Source of the DNA: Haloimpatiens massiliensis
Lineage (GTDB): Bacteria > Bacillota > Clostridia > Clostridiales > Clostridiaceae
Direction of reading: 5' to 3'
Assembly: GCF_900184255.1 (NCBI RefSeq)
Contig: NZ_LT854640.1
Location: 478,019 to 542,018, forward strand
Length of the DNA stretch: 64,000 nucleotides
The notes under the pieces are model-generated. The model searched no databases, was not told where the DNA came from, and worked only from the letters and a program-made list of their open reading frames with translations. Every line of letters starts with the position of its first letter. The stretch's first letter is position 1. Made by a program: the position numbers and the translations under genes. This document shows positions 35,877-44,322 of the stretch, in pieces.

Positions 35877-36029
35877 GGTATGCGAGAAGCAATGCTTACT
35901 GTCAATGCAGAAAATGAGAATTTAAAAAAAGTACTGTGACAACCTGTTATGAATACTATTTAAAAAAGCTGCCTTACACAATAAAGAATATAAATTATAA
36001 TAGGTGTTTTAAAATTGGAGGAAAAATAA

Positions 36030-37223
36030 ATGAATAAGAAAATAAATTTATATTTTTTTGGAGATCCAGGGATATATGATGAATACAATCCCGCATATGT
36101 ATGTAATAGAAATTTCGCTGCTGAAATTCTGTATTTAATCGCGTACAATGAGCCTTTTTCAATATCTAAGAGCGAAATAATTAAAGAATTAAAAATTCAT
36201 AGCGATGAATTTAATGAAATAATTGGGAGTCTAGATAAAATAAATGCTATAGATATAAAAGATGATAAGTATAAAATAAATTTTCCAGTATTTTTAGAAA
36301 ATGACATGCCTTTATTAGATAAGTATTTTATGAATATAGGTGAAGTTATTGGAAATAAAATTATTGAAAGTAGTGGATTAATTTATAAAAAAATATCTAA
36401 ATTAACAAGTTATCATAATTTTAGCAAAGAAAGATTACTATATCATATAATTTGCGATGATATCTTTGATGGAACTGCCTTTGAATTTTTTACAGAAAAA
36501 GATATTTTTCGCCCATCTAAAATGCAACCTGGAAATAGGGATTATATTATTGTTGGTTATGAAAATTCTATGGATACAGAGGAACATAGTAATGGTATAT
36601 TATGTAGTAGTAATAATTATAGAAGTAAAAGTTTTGTTTTTAATAGTTTTGGAGATTCAGAAGGTACAAGAAAGGATATGTTTAGATTTTTTAGGAGAGT
36701 ACAGAAGATACTTGAAAGTGCCACACCCTTTAAAGATTTGAATCTAGCTTATATAAGAATTATTGATGATAACAATAAAGAAATTGCAGAGAAATGCGGT
36801 GAGTTAGTATGGAAAAGTTTTAAAGGCGAAATAAATTATAGTGAATTATCTCATATAGAAATAAATTTGATAAATTTTCTCAGTGAACTTGGTTATTTGA
36901 TTGTTAATGAGAAAAACAGTTCAATATCTTGTAATGTTCCTATATTTGAAAGTGAGGATAGAAAAGTTATCAATGATGTATCAGATATTATTCTTAAAAA
37001 AATATGTGGTTTAGTTAAAGAAACATTTGAGAGGTTTGAAGAAGATGCCAAAGGTTTAACCCCAATAAAACATAAAGTCAGTATAAAGGAAATAGCCATT
37101 GAATTATGGCATCAAGTCTTTGGATTTACCAATGAATATTTAGTTAAAAAAGGATTTGTAGAGTCACCAGAGTACAGAGATGGACAAGGGAGATACTTAA
37201 GAAGTTTTTCTACTAAGATTTAA
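36030..37223 (+). CDS. Uncharacterised protein with winged-helix-like segments (397 aa)
   Basis: I do not recognise this family. Residues about 28-85 (FAAEILYLIAYNEPFSISKSE.., ELKIHSDEFNEII.., INAIDIKDDKYKINFP) look like a winged helix with a beta wing. A similar helix-strand pattern recurs near 280-330 (INLINFLSELGYLIVNEKNS). Between them are charged and aromatic residues without a known catalytic motif. No signal or membrane segment is present. TTGGAGG precedes the ATG. It closes the acetyltransferase/methyltransferase run and may be a regulator. Confidence 0.6.
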   Translation: MNKKINLYFFGDPGIYDEYNPAYVCNRNFAAEILYLIAYNEPFSISKSEIIKELKIHSDEFNEIIGSLDKINAIDIKDDKYKINFPVFLENDMPLLDKYFMNIGEVIGNKIIESSGLIYKKISKLTSYHNFSKERLLYHIICDDIFDGTAFEFFTEKDIFRPSKMQPGNRDYIIVGYENSMDTEEHSNGILCSSNNYRSKSFVFNSFGDSEGTRKDMFRFFRRVQKILESATPFKDLNLAYIRIIDDNNKEIAEKCGELVWKSFKGEINYSELSHIEINLINFLSELGYLIVNEKNSSISCNVPIFESEDRKVINDVSDIILKKICGLVKETFERFEEDAKGLTPIKHKVSIKEIAIELWHQVFGFTNEYLVKKGFVESPEYRDGQGRYLRSFSTKI

Positions 37224-37437
37224 GATTTTGCATATAGTTAAATATTATAGGCTTATTTAATATCCATATAAAAGATAATGTATTTAATAATTACTATTCT
37301 TCTTCATTTAGTAGAAAATATTAGAAAAATAAGTTTGCTAAGTAATTTTATTTAATTACTTAAAATATTGGAGCAAAGTAATAAATGTTATGAAATAAAA
37401 ATTAATATTAATATTAATATATAGGAGGGAGATAAAT

Positions 37438-38325
37438 ATGTATAAGGACTTAACAAGTATACTTATGTGTCCAGAATGCGGGGAAAAATTAAATTTATTT
37501 ATTGGTAAAGAGGAAAATGACGAAATAGTAGAAGGAAAATTAAGCTGTCACAATAATCATAATTGGATAATTAAAGATGGAGTTATCTATTTTGGTTCAA
37601 AAGAACAAGAAATGGGTAATAATTGGGAAGAAGTTTATAAGTATAATGATTATGAAGAAGTAGATAAAAAAATATTAGAAGGAACTCCTGAAAATACAAA
37701 AAAGATAAATAATAAAACAATAGATTTCATTATAGATAAAATTAATAGTGATAAAGAAAATAAAGTAATATTAGATATAGCTACGGGAAGAGGCATGTTG
37801 TTAACTGAATTAGCAAAGAAGCTATCTATAGATGCACAGATAATATGCGTAGATTTAAGTTTTAATGTATTAAAATATGATAGACTGAAACTTAAGAAAA
37901 TTAATCCAAATTTAAAAATTAATTATATAGCTTGTGATGCTACAAAGCTTCCTTTAAAGGAAAATGTTATTGATATTGCGATGTCGTTTTATGGAATTCA
38001 TAATATGCTTAATAAGATACCAGAAGGAGTAATGGAAGCGAAGAGAGTTTTAAAAGAAAGTAAAAATTTATTAAATACTGCAATATGTGTTAAAGAAGAT
38101 TCGGATGGGTATAAAGAAGCAAAAGAATGGTTAGACTCTCAAGAAATTTACGGTGCAGAGAAATTTTTTACTGAAAAGGGTTTTGAAAATGCACATAAAT
38201 ATGCTCAGTTTAAAAGGACTAATATGATAACAATTGCTGAAGACATTGGACAGAAATGTAAAAATGATATTTTACCTTTTGAGGGAGAATGGTTTTCTGT
38301 TGTTATTGCAGAATGTGAAAAATAA
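37438..38325 (+). CDS. SAM-dependent methyltransferase with Trm112-like zinc head
   Basis: A 295-residue protein. The head (about 1-60) has CPECGEKL and a later CHNNHNW, followed by IKDGVIYF, as in Trm112-like and RlmA-like zinc modules. The methyltransferase domain (about 110-290) carries VILDIATGRGMLLTEL, CVDLSFNVLK and the motif IV region DIAMSFYGIHNML. RlmA-type enzymes methylate 23S rRNA, but the core glycine motif here is different, so the substrate is open. AGGAGGGAG precedes the ATG. It lies 80 bases before a MerR-methyltransferase gene and may be controlled by it. Confidence 0.8.
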   Translation: MYKDLTSILMCPECGEKLNLFIGKEENDEIVEGKLSCHNNHNWIIKDGVIYFGSKEQEMGNNWEEVYKYNDYEEVDKKILEGTPENTKKINNKTIDFIIDKINSDKENKVILDIATGRGMLLTELAKKLSIDAQIICVDLSFNVLKYDRLKLKKINPNLKINYIACDATKLPLKENVIDIAMSFYGIHNMLNKIPEGVMEAKRVLKESKNLLNTAICVKEDSDGYKEAKEWLDSQEIYGAEKFFTEKGFENAHKYAQFKRTNMITIAEDIGQKCKNDILPFEGEWFSVVIAECEK

Positions 38326-38405
38326 ACCGAATTTTAATCTTTAGCTTATGAGTTGACTCTAACCTAACAGATGAGTTTAAAATTATTATTAGGAGGTGGT
38401 AAATC

Positions 38406-39566
38406 TTGAAAATCAGTGAGTTTGCTAGTAAAGCAGGAGTAACTGTAAAAACATTGCTTCATTATGATAAAATTGGATTGTTAAAACCGTCGCAAAAATT
38501 AGATTCAGGATATAGAATTTATAATGAAGAAGATTTCTTAAGACTTCAACAGATAATTACTTTAAAATTCATAGGTTTATCGTTAAATGAAATAAAAGAA
38601 ATTTTAAGCGAAAAAGAAGAAAATTTAGAAAAGATAATTAGCATTCAAAAAAAGGCCTTGGAAGAAAAGAAAAGGCACATAGAAGAGGTTATAACTGTTT
38701 TTAATAAGGCCGAAAATCAAATAAGGAAAGAAGGATTTTTGGGGACGCAAGAACTTATTGATATTATCAAGATAACTAATATGGAAGTAAAAGTAAAAGA
38801 ACAGTATATAACAGATGAAAAACTTAATTTAAGATTCAATCTTCACAGTTACAATACAAATAAGACGGGTTGGGATAGATGGTTCTTTAATGAGATACGT
38901 CTTCCAAGTAGGGGAAAGGTATTAGAATTAGGCTGTGGAACAGGCAACTTGTGGTATAAGAATAGACATAATATAAATTCTAATTTAGATATTACTCTAT
39001 CTGATTTTTCAAAAGGAATGCTTCAAAATACAAAAGAAAAACTACATGAAGTAAATCATAATTTTATATATAGGCAGATTGATGCACAAGATATTCCTTA
39101 TGAAGATGAAAGCTTTGATGTGATAATAGCAAGACATATGTTATATCTGGTTCCAGATATAGAAAAGGCATTATCAGAAATAAAAAGGGTTCTGAAAAAG
39201 GATGGTACTTGCTATATAAGTACTAATTCTTGTGAAGCTATGAAAGAGTTAAATGAACTTGTAGAAAAATTTGATCCTAAACTAGGACTTCATGATAATG
39301 GCATGTGTTATAGATTTGATTTGGAAAATGGGAAGCCTTTATTAAAGAAATATTTTAGACGAATTAATATGAACATTTTACAAGGAAAAATTATAGTAGA
39401 TAGAGCTGAACCAGTTGTTCAGTATAAAGCTTCTACTATAAAGGGTAGCTCTTTACTTGTAGGTAATAAAAAGGGAGAATTTAAAAAATATATAGAAGAT
39501 TATATTAAAGGTAATGGAAGTATTTCAATAACTACAAAAGCTGGAATATTTAAAGTAAAGAAATAA
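38406..39566 (+). CDS. MerR-type regulator fused to a SAM methyltransferase
   Basis: A 386-residue fusion. An N-terminal MerR winged helix (about 1-70, ISEFASKAGVTVKTLLHYDK) and a coiled-coil dimerisation helix (about 75-110) precede a class I methyltransferase (about 165-300, VLELGCGTGNLWY). Here the usual MerR ligand domain is replaced by an enzyme, suggesting regulation in response to SAM or to a methylated compound. Start is TTG at 38406 with an excellent AGGAGGTGG. A strong terminator follows. Confidence 0.85.
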   Translation: MKISEFASKAGVTVKTLLHYDKIGLLKPSQKLDSGYRIYNEEDFLRLQQIITLKFIGLSLNEIKEILSEKEENLEKIISIQKKALEEKKRHIEEVITVFNKAENQIRKEGFLGTQELIDIIKITNMEVKVKEQYITDEKLNLRFNLHSYNTNKTGWDRWFFNEIRLPSRGKVLELGCGTGNLWYKNRHNINSNLDITLSDFSKGMLQNTKEKLHEVNHNFIYRQIDAQDIPYEDESFDVIIARHMLYLVPDIEKALSEIKRVLKKDGTCYISTNSCEAMKELNELVEKFDPKLGLHDNGMCYRFDLENGKPLLKKYFRRINMNILQGKIIVDRAEPVVQYKASTIKGSSLLVGNKKGEFKKYIEDYIKGNGSISITTKAGIFKVKK

Positions 39567-39578
39567 TTAATAACAAGT

Positions 39579-39633
39579 ATTAAAGAAGCTTATATAGATT
39601 TTATTTAAACAAATTTATATAAGCTTCTTTAAT
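39579..39633 (+). terminator. Terminator of the MerR-methyltransferase gene
   Basis: ATTAAAGAAGCTTATATA and TATATAAGCTTCTTTAAT are perfect 18-base arms. The right arm supplies the T-rich end. Confidence 0.8.
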
Positions 39634-39771
39634 ATTAAAAAATATAAAGTTCAAATTCCGATATAATAACAAATGTTAATGACTATTTAGTGAGTTTATA
39701 ATTATTGTTGTTATATTATACTATAAATGTTAAAATATACGAGAAATGTTTAGACACAGGGGGATAAAAAG

Positions 39772-40338
39772 TTGAGAATTTTAGGAATTATATTTAGTTC
39801 TAGAAAAAACGGAAATTGCTCAAGATGTGCACAATATTGTTTAGATAAATTTAAAATAGCTGGAAATACTGTTGAGCTTATAAATATATTTGATTTTAAT
39901 ATTCAAGGCTGTGGATTGTGCAATTATGATTGTTTTCATGGTAATGGTTGCTCCATAAAGGATGATACCTTGAAAGTATATGAAAAATGTTTTAATGCAG
40001 ATAAAATAATTTTTGCTATACCTACCTATTGTGGTCATTTGTCTTCAGCGTATTTTAAATTTTGGGAAAGATCCCAAGGAGTTTTTAATGATAATCATAA
40101 GTATGAAAAGGACTTTCTTAGTAAAATTAATTTTATTGTAATAGGTAATCTTACATCTGGAGGAGATATGGCAGCTCATGAAGCACTATATAGTTTTGTA
40201 AACCGTAATTTTTACCCGGAGATAATAATACTATCTTCAAGGGAATATAATAAGAAATCTATAAATGGAGATTTATTGGATTCATTGGAAGTAGTGTATA
40301 AATTAGATAATTTTACTCAAAGGCTATTAAAAAATTAA
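39772..40338 (+). CDS. Flavodoxin-like NAD(P)H-dependent FMN reductase
   Basis: A 188-residue flavodoxin-fold protein of the iron-sulfur flavoprotein/NADPH-FMN reductase group. The FMN phosphate loop is FSSRKNGNCSR (about 8-18). A Cys-rich insertion IQGCGLCNYDCFHGNGC (about 45-61) resembles the loop that holds a [4Fe-4S] cluster in clostridial Isf proteins. The AIPTYCGHLS motif contacts flavin. Start is TTG with GGGGGAT before it. Likely role: electron transfer or reductive detoxification in the cytoplasm. Confidence 0.82.
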   Translation: MRILGIIFSSRKNGNCSRCAQYCLDKFKIAGNTVELINIFDFNIQGCGLCNYDCFHGNGCSIKDDTLKVYEKCFNADKIIFAIPTYCGHLSSAYFKFWERSQGVFNDNHKYEKDFLSKINFIVIGNLTSGGDMAAHEALYSFVNRNFYPEIIILSSREYNKKSINGDLLDSLEVVYKLDNFTQRLLKN

Positions 40339-40582
40339 AAAATCAATAAAAACATAATATAAATTCATAAATACAAATTAATAATTACCAATTAGAATCA
40401 TATCTTAATGAATCTCTATGTTATGATCTTAATAGTTAAGGGTAAAATATAAGTTAAATGAAGGTAAAGAATAGAAGGAAAAAATGTAAATTTATAGAAT
40501 GATTACGATATAGTGTATTTTCAAATTAAATGAACATTTTTATGATTTTATAATAATATAATATTGAATGGGAGTTATAATT

Positions 40583-41371
40583 ATGAAAGAAAGGACTAGG
40601 GTAATTATTCAAGTAATTGGTTTTTCATTAATTCCTTCTATATTACAATTTTTGGCGACATCCGATAGCTGCTTAGATGATTTACAGAAAAGTAACATTA
40701 TAGGTTCAAGTGTTAATATAGTATTAATGAAAAATGTTCTTCTTATATTGAGTATAATTCTATCTGCTATATTGCTTAGCATTAATTTAGCTTATGAAAA
40801 AATAGAAAATATAAAAGTTAGAAAACAAAGAGACTTGCTTATTAAATCAAATAAAGACATCTTTATAAAAGCTTTGTGTTCTCAGTTAGAGCTAGATTAT
40901 TTAGATATGAATATAAGGATTTTTGTACCTTATAATGATAGATGTTATATTATAAAATCATTTTTTGCAAAATTGTTTAAAACAGATATTAAAAAGATAT
41001 TTGTTATAAAGAATATTGAATATTTGTCAGAATCAAATGATATGAATGACTTGAAGTTTGAAGTATACCCTAATGCTCAAGGGTTGGTAGGTCAATGCTA
41101 TAAAAATAAATCTATTATCTATGATGAGAATTTAAAGCATAAAAGTAAAACTAATTATAATTTGACACAGTATCAAAAAAATAAAATTTGTGATTTAGAA
41201 TTTTCCCTATGTTCACCTATATTTAACTCTAATGATGATATTATTGCTATTGTGGAATTTGATAGCAATGAAAGAATTCCTATAACAAAAGCAAATAAAG
41301 ACATATGGAAAATTTTTGTAACAAATTATTGTCAATTTATATATGATTATATTCCTGACTTGTTTAAATAA
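40583..41371 (+). CDS. Membrane protein with GAF-like sensor domain
   Basis: A 262-residue protein with two hydrophobic segments (about 7-25 and 48-70), then a coil and a GAF-like domain (about 95-255) with NAQGLVGQCYKNKSIIYD and LCSPIFNSNDDIIAIVEFDS. GAF domains bind small ligands. No kinase or cyclase output is attached, so it may signal through a partner. ATG 40583 follows GGGAG; the ATG 15 bases earlier overlaps that site. The next small gene begins 13 bases after its stop. Confidence 0.7.
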   Translation: MKERTRVIIQVIGFSLIPSILQFLATSDSCLDDLQKSNIIGSSVNIVLMKNVLLILSIILSAILLSINLAYEKIENIKVRKQRDLLIKSNKDIFIKALCSQLELDYLDMNIRIFVPYNDRCYIIKSFFAKLFKTDIKKIFVIKNIEYLSESNDMNDLKFEVYPNAQGLVGQCYKNKSIIYDENLKHKSKTNYNLTQYQKNKICDLEFSLCSPIFNSNDDIIAIVEFDSNERIPITKANKDIWKIFVTNYCQFIYDYIPDLFK

Positions 41372-41384
41372 AGGAGTAGTTGAA

Positions 41385-41555
41385 ATGAAAGTATTGGTAA
41401 AAAGAGCAAATAAAAGGATTAGTTCACAATCCAGAAAGAATTATATGGCGTGTTTAGGGAATATAGCTTTTCGTTTAGCACCTGTCCATAAAAATACCCA
41501 AATGTATAAAGTTGATGAGAAACTTATTGATGAAAAGGTTGCTTGTTCAAAATAG
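41385..41555 (+). CDS. Small basic protein (56 aa)
   Basis: A 56-codon frame with AAAGGAG 9 bases before its ATG, MKVLVKRANKRISSQSRKNY. The start is strongly basic and no membrane segment or known motif is seen. It follows the GAF-like gene closely and precedes a terminator, so the two are probably one transcript. Function unknown. Confidence 0.6.
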   Translation: MKVLVKRANKRISSQSRKNYMACLGNIAFRLAPVHKNTQMYKVDEKLIDEKVACSK

Positions 41556-41584
41556 TATATTTTAGTAGTTAAATAATTAGTTTT

Positions 41585-41626
41585 AAAAAGCTAGTTTAGG
41601 TGTAAATAACCTTTACTAGCTTTTTT
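41585..41626 (+). terminator. Terminator of the GAF-like/56-aa unit
   Basis: AAAAAGCTAGT pairs with ACTAGCTTTTT, with an inner AGGT/ACCT pair, ending in six T. Confidence 0.85.
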
Positions 41627-41642
41627 AGATTAATAAGTATTC

Positions 41643-41704
41643 TTCCTTGTTTGACACAAAATATACCAGCATCTTTGACTTGTTATTTATTTTCATGTAC
41701 CTTA
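41643..41704 (+). repeat. Half copy of repeat family B (right end)
   Basis: 62 bases from TTCCTTGTTTGACACAAAAT to CATGTACCTTA match the right third of the copies at 25606-25768 and 47567-47733. The left part is missing. Confidence 0.75.
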
Positions 41705-41995
41705 GTAAAGGAAAGAATAAAAAGATTTTTTGTATGTGGCAAAATTATGTAAGGGACTTGAAAATACTCAATTTTTCATTATATATTTTATTTAGAGGTT
41801 ACAATATATAAATTAAATAAAGGAGTAACTTTTAATTGGTTAATTATGTTAAAATATCATAAAATAAGATATGAATATAGTACTTTGCAATTTTATAAAA
41901 AGGAATAGTAAAGTTTTAAAATAAGTACCTTTATATCATATAGAGTTTTTTTAGAAGAAATTATTACGATAACATAGCCAGTGAGGGGGTATAAA
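41705..41995. other. Intergenic region before the HAD phosphatase gene
   Basis: About 290 AT-rich bases. Nothing beyond likely promoter sequence is visible. Confidence 0.4.
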
Positions 41996-42550
41996 ATGAG
42001 AAAGGCAGTTTTTTTAGATTTACAAGGGACTCTTGGGGGAGACGGTCTAGGTGATGTTGTGGATTTTTCTTTTTTCCCATTCTCAGTAAAAGCAATTAAA
42101 ATGCTAAATGACTTTAATATGTTAGCTATTGTAGTAACTAATCAAAGTCATATTTCAAAAGGATATTTTACTTATGAAGAATTTAATAGGAAAATTAATG
42201 AATTAAAAGACGAATTGAAGCAAAAGGATGCTTATTTGGATGCTGTTTATTGTTGTCCTCATACAAAAGAAGATAAATGTAAATGTAAGAAGCCTTTACC
42301 AGGTATGATTTTAAAGGCACAAGAGGATTTTAATATAAATATTAAGGAGAGTTATGTTATAGGTGATATGGGCGCAGACGATATGCTATTAGCAGATTCT
42401 GTAGGAGCTAAGGGAATATTAGTTAGAACTGGAGTTGGAGAAGGTAGTTTAACTAATTTTAGAAATACATGGAAAGATGTTAAAGCAGAGTATATTGCAG
42501 ATGATGTATTTGAAGCTGTTAAGTGGATTTTAGAAAAGGAAATTAAATAA
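41996..42550 (+). CDS. HAD-IIIA phosphatase, GmhB/histidinol-phosphatase-like
   Basis: A 184-residue HAD-superfamily protein. Motif I is FLDLQGT: Asp8 is kept, but the second Asp (the general acid/base) is Gln10. Motif II VVTNQS, the Lys in KKPLPGM, and motif IV IGDMGADDMLLAD are intact. The CCPHTKEDKCKC loop is the zinc-binding insert typical of GmhB, which dephosphorylates heptose bisphosphate. The Gln substitution may lower or change activity. ATG 41996 follows GAGGGGG; the GTG 15 bases upstream is inside that site. No heptose genes are nearby. Confidence 0.82.
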   Translation: MRKAVFLDLQGTLGGDGLGDVVDFSFFPFSVKAIKMLNDFNMLAIVVTNQSHISKGYFTYEEFNRKINELKDELKQKDAYLDAVYCCPHTKEDKCKCKKPLPGMILKAQEDFNINIKESYVIGDMGADDMLLADSVGAKGILVRTGVGEGSLTNFRNTWKDVKAEYIADDVFEAVKWILEKEIK

Positions 42551-42564
42551 AATAACTAAATAGG

Positions 42565-42600
42565 ACACTGTCATTGTATTTAATGGCAGTGTTTTATTTT
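42565..42600 (+). terminator. Terminator of the HAD phosphatase gene
   Basis: ACACTGTCATT pairs with AATGGCAGTGT with one G-U pair, followed by TTTATTTTG. Confidence 0.8.
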
Positions 42601-42766
42601 GTCATGGATAAATTTATTTAGAAACATTTGGACAAATAATTTTAAAATGTTTCAAAAAATGATATAGTAGATATAAATAATAATTTTTAAAGCATATAAA
42701 AGCATTCAAATTTAGCATTTAAATTTGTAATAAAAAATTTTCATATATTCGGAGGGTTAAATAGAT

Positions 42767-43174
42767 ATGGATATAAGATATAATTCTCCATCAGTAGAGG
42801 AATATATTTCTTTGAGGCTAAGAACTGGAATGGGAATTAAGGATTTATCAAAAACAGATATTGCTTTAAAAAACTCATTGTTTATTGTTTCTTTATGGGA
42901 TGAGTGTAAATTAATTGGTTTTGGAAGAATTGTTGGTGATAAAGGCATAACTTATATTATTTCAGATGTTATGGTAGATCCAGATTACCAACGCAATGGT
43001 TTGGGAAAAGTAATTATGGGAGAAATCGATTCTTACTTAGATAAACATACAGATGAACATGCATATGTATGTTTAATTGCTAATAAACCTGCAGATAAAC
43101 TATATTATCAATTTGGTTTTGATTACGTATCTCCAAATTCGTGTGGCATGAAAAGAAGGCAAAATGGAAAGTAG
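42767..43174 (+). CDS. GNAT-family acetyltransferase (135 aa)
   Basis: A single compact GNAT domain. The acetyl-CoA loop is VDPDYQRNGLGKVIMGEI and the C-terminal strand is LYYQFGFDYVSPNSCGM. This resembles small YjaB/arylalkylamine-like N-acetyltransferases. Substrate unknown. GGAGGG precedes the ATG. It is separate from the larger acetyltransferase cluster 7 kb upstream. Confidence 0.88.
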   Translation: MDIRYNSPSVEEYISLRLRTGMGIKDLSKTDIALKNSLFIVSLWDECKLIGFGRIVGDKGITYIISDVMVDPDYQRNGLGKVIMGEIDSYLDKHTDEHAYVCLIANKPADKLYYQFGFDYVSPNSCGMKRRQNGK

Positions 43175-43182
43175 TATAAATA

Positions 43183-43242
43183 GAAAGGAAGTGAATATTT
43201 AGTGGATTGTGTATTTAAAATACACTGTTTCACTAAAAGTAT
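43183..43242 (+). promoter_or_regulatory. Distant ribosome site and intervening hairpin before degV
   Basis: AAAGGAAGTG (43184-43193) is the only good ribosome site but lies about 50 bases before ATG 43243. Between them TTTAGTG (43198-43204) pairs with CACTAAA (43231-43237), and inside it GTGTATT (43209-43215) pairs with AATACAC (43219-43225). Folding shortens the effective distance to about 11 bases. Confidence 0.45.
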
Positions 43243-44139
43243 ATGAGAGATTTTGTTATTGTTACTGATTCCTGTTGTGATTTACCAGAAGAATATATAA
43301 AGAATAATAATATACCATATGTGCCATTAACCTATAGATTTAAAGGAAGAGAATACCTAGATGATTTTGGTGCAAGTCTAAATTACAAAGAATTTTATCA
43401 GGGAATGAAAAGTGGTGAAATTCCTCAAACTTCACAGGCAAATCCAGATGCTTTTTATAAAGTTTTTGAAGAGATATTAAGGGAAGGTAAGGATATAATA
43501 TATGTGGGTGTATCTTCAGGACTTAGTGGCACCCACAATAGTTCTAATATAGCAAAGGAAATGTTAGAGGATGAATATAAGGATGCTAAAATTGCTATTA
43601 TAGATGTGTTAACCGCATCTTTAGGGCAAGGTCTTATGGTTATAAAAGCTATGGAGATGAGGAAAAAAGGAGATAGCTTTGAACAAATTGTTAACTATTT
43701 AGAAGAGAATAAAATGAATTTAAATACTTACATAACTGTTAATGATTTAAACCATTTAAAAAGAGGGGGTAGAATTTCTTCAGCAGCAGCACTCTTTGGC
43801 ACTGTGCTTCATATTAAACCTGTGCTTACATTAAATAATGAAGGAAGGGTTATTCCGGTTATAAAGGTAAAGGGAAGAAAAAATGCTATTGGGAAGCTAG
43901 CGGAGTTTGTTCACAATAAGCTGGAAAATTCAGAAGAACAGATTATAACTATTTGTCATGGTGATGCTCAGTCTGAAGCTGAAAGGCTAAAGGAACTTAT
44001 TTTAAAAGAATTTAAAGTTAAAGAAGTTATTATAAATCACATAGGACCAGTAGTTGGTACTTTTGGAGGTCCGGGAGCTCTCGCGGTATTTTTCATAGGA
44101 AAGCATAGACAAAATCATGTTATTGATATAGATATATAG
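43243..44139 (+). CDS. DegV-family fatty-acid-binding protein
   Basis: A 298-residue DegV/FakB-type protein. The start MRDFVIVTDSCCDLP, the segment VGVSSGLSGTHNSSNIA with Ser contacts to the carboxylate, and DLNHLKRGGRISSAAA are family marks. FakB proteins present bound fatty acids to FakA kinase for phosphorylation. No fakA lies next to it. No ribosome site is at normal distance; a hairpin separates a good one from the ATG. A terminator follows. Confidence 0.92.
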   Translation: MRDFVIVTDSCCDLPEEYIKNNNIPYVPLTYRFKGREYLDDFGASLNYKEFYQGMKSGEIPQTSQANPDAFYKVFEEILREGKDIIYVGVSSGLSGTHNSSNIAKEMLEDEYKDAKIAIIDVLTASLGQGLMVIKAMEMRKKGDSFEQIVNYLEENKMNLNTYITVNDLNHLKRGGRISSAAALFGTVLHIKPVLTLNNEGRVIPVIKVKGRKNAIGKLAEFVHNKLENSEEQIITICHGDAQSEAERLKELILKEFKVKEVIINHIGPVVGTFGGPGALAVFFIGKHRQNHVIDIDI

Positions 44140-44268
44140 TATAAAAAATTATGTATAAATAAGATTTAATTTAAAGCTAGATGAATCTTCTAATTTTTAT
44201 TGGTAATAAGTTATCTTCTTAATAAAGTTCTTCAGAAGATAAAAAATATTTGATCCTTATTAAATGAG

Positions 44269-44310
44269 AAAGCAAATGGAGTATAGTTAATATAAATCCA
44301 CTTGCTTTTT
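44269..44310 (+). terminator. Terminator downstream of degV
   Basis: AAAGCAAatGGA pairs with TCCacTTGCTTT and ends in a T run, before the convergent folBK gene. Confidence 0.65.
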
Positions 44311-44322
44311 ATGCTATAAGTT

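Noticed and set aside
35880..35939. 19-codon frame (MREAMLTVNAENEN..) after the methyltransferase
   Set aside because: No usable ribosome site at proper distance; at most a gene remnant.
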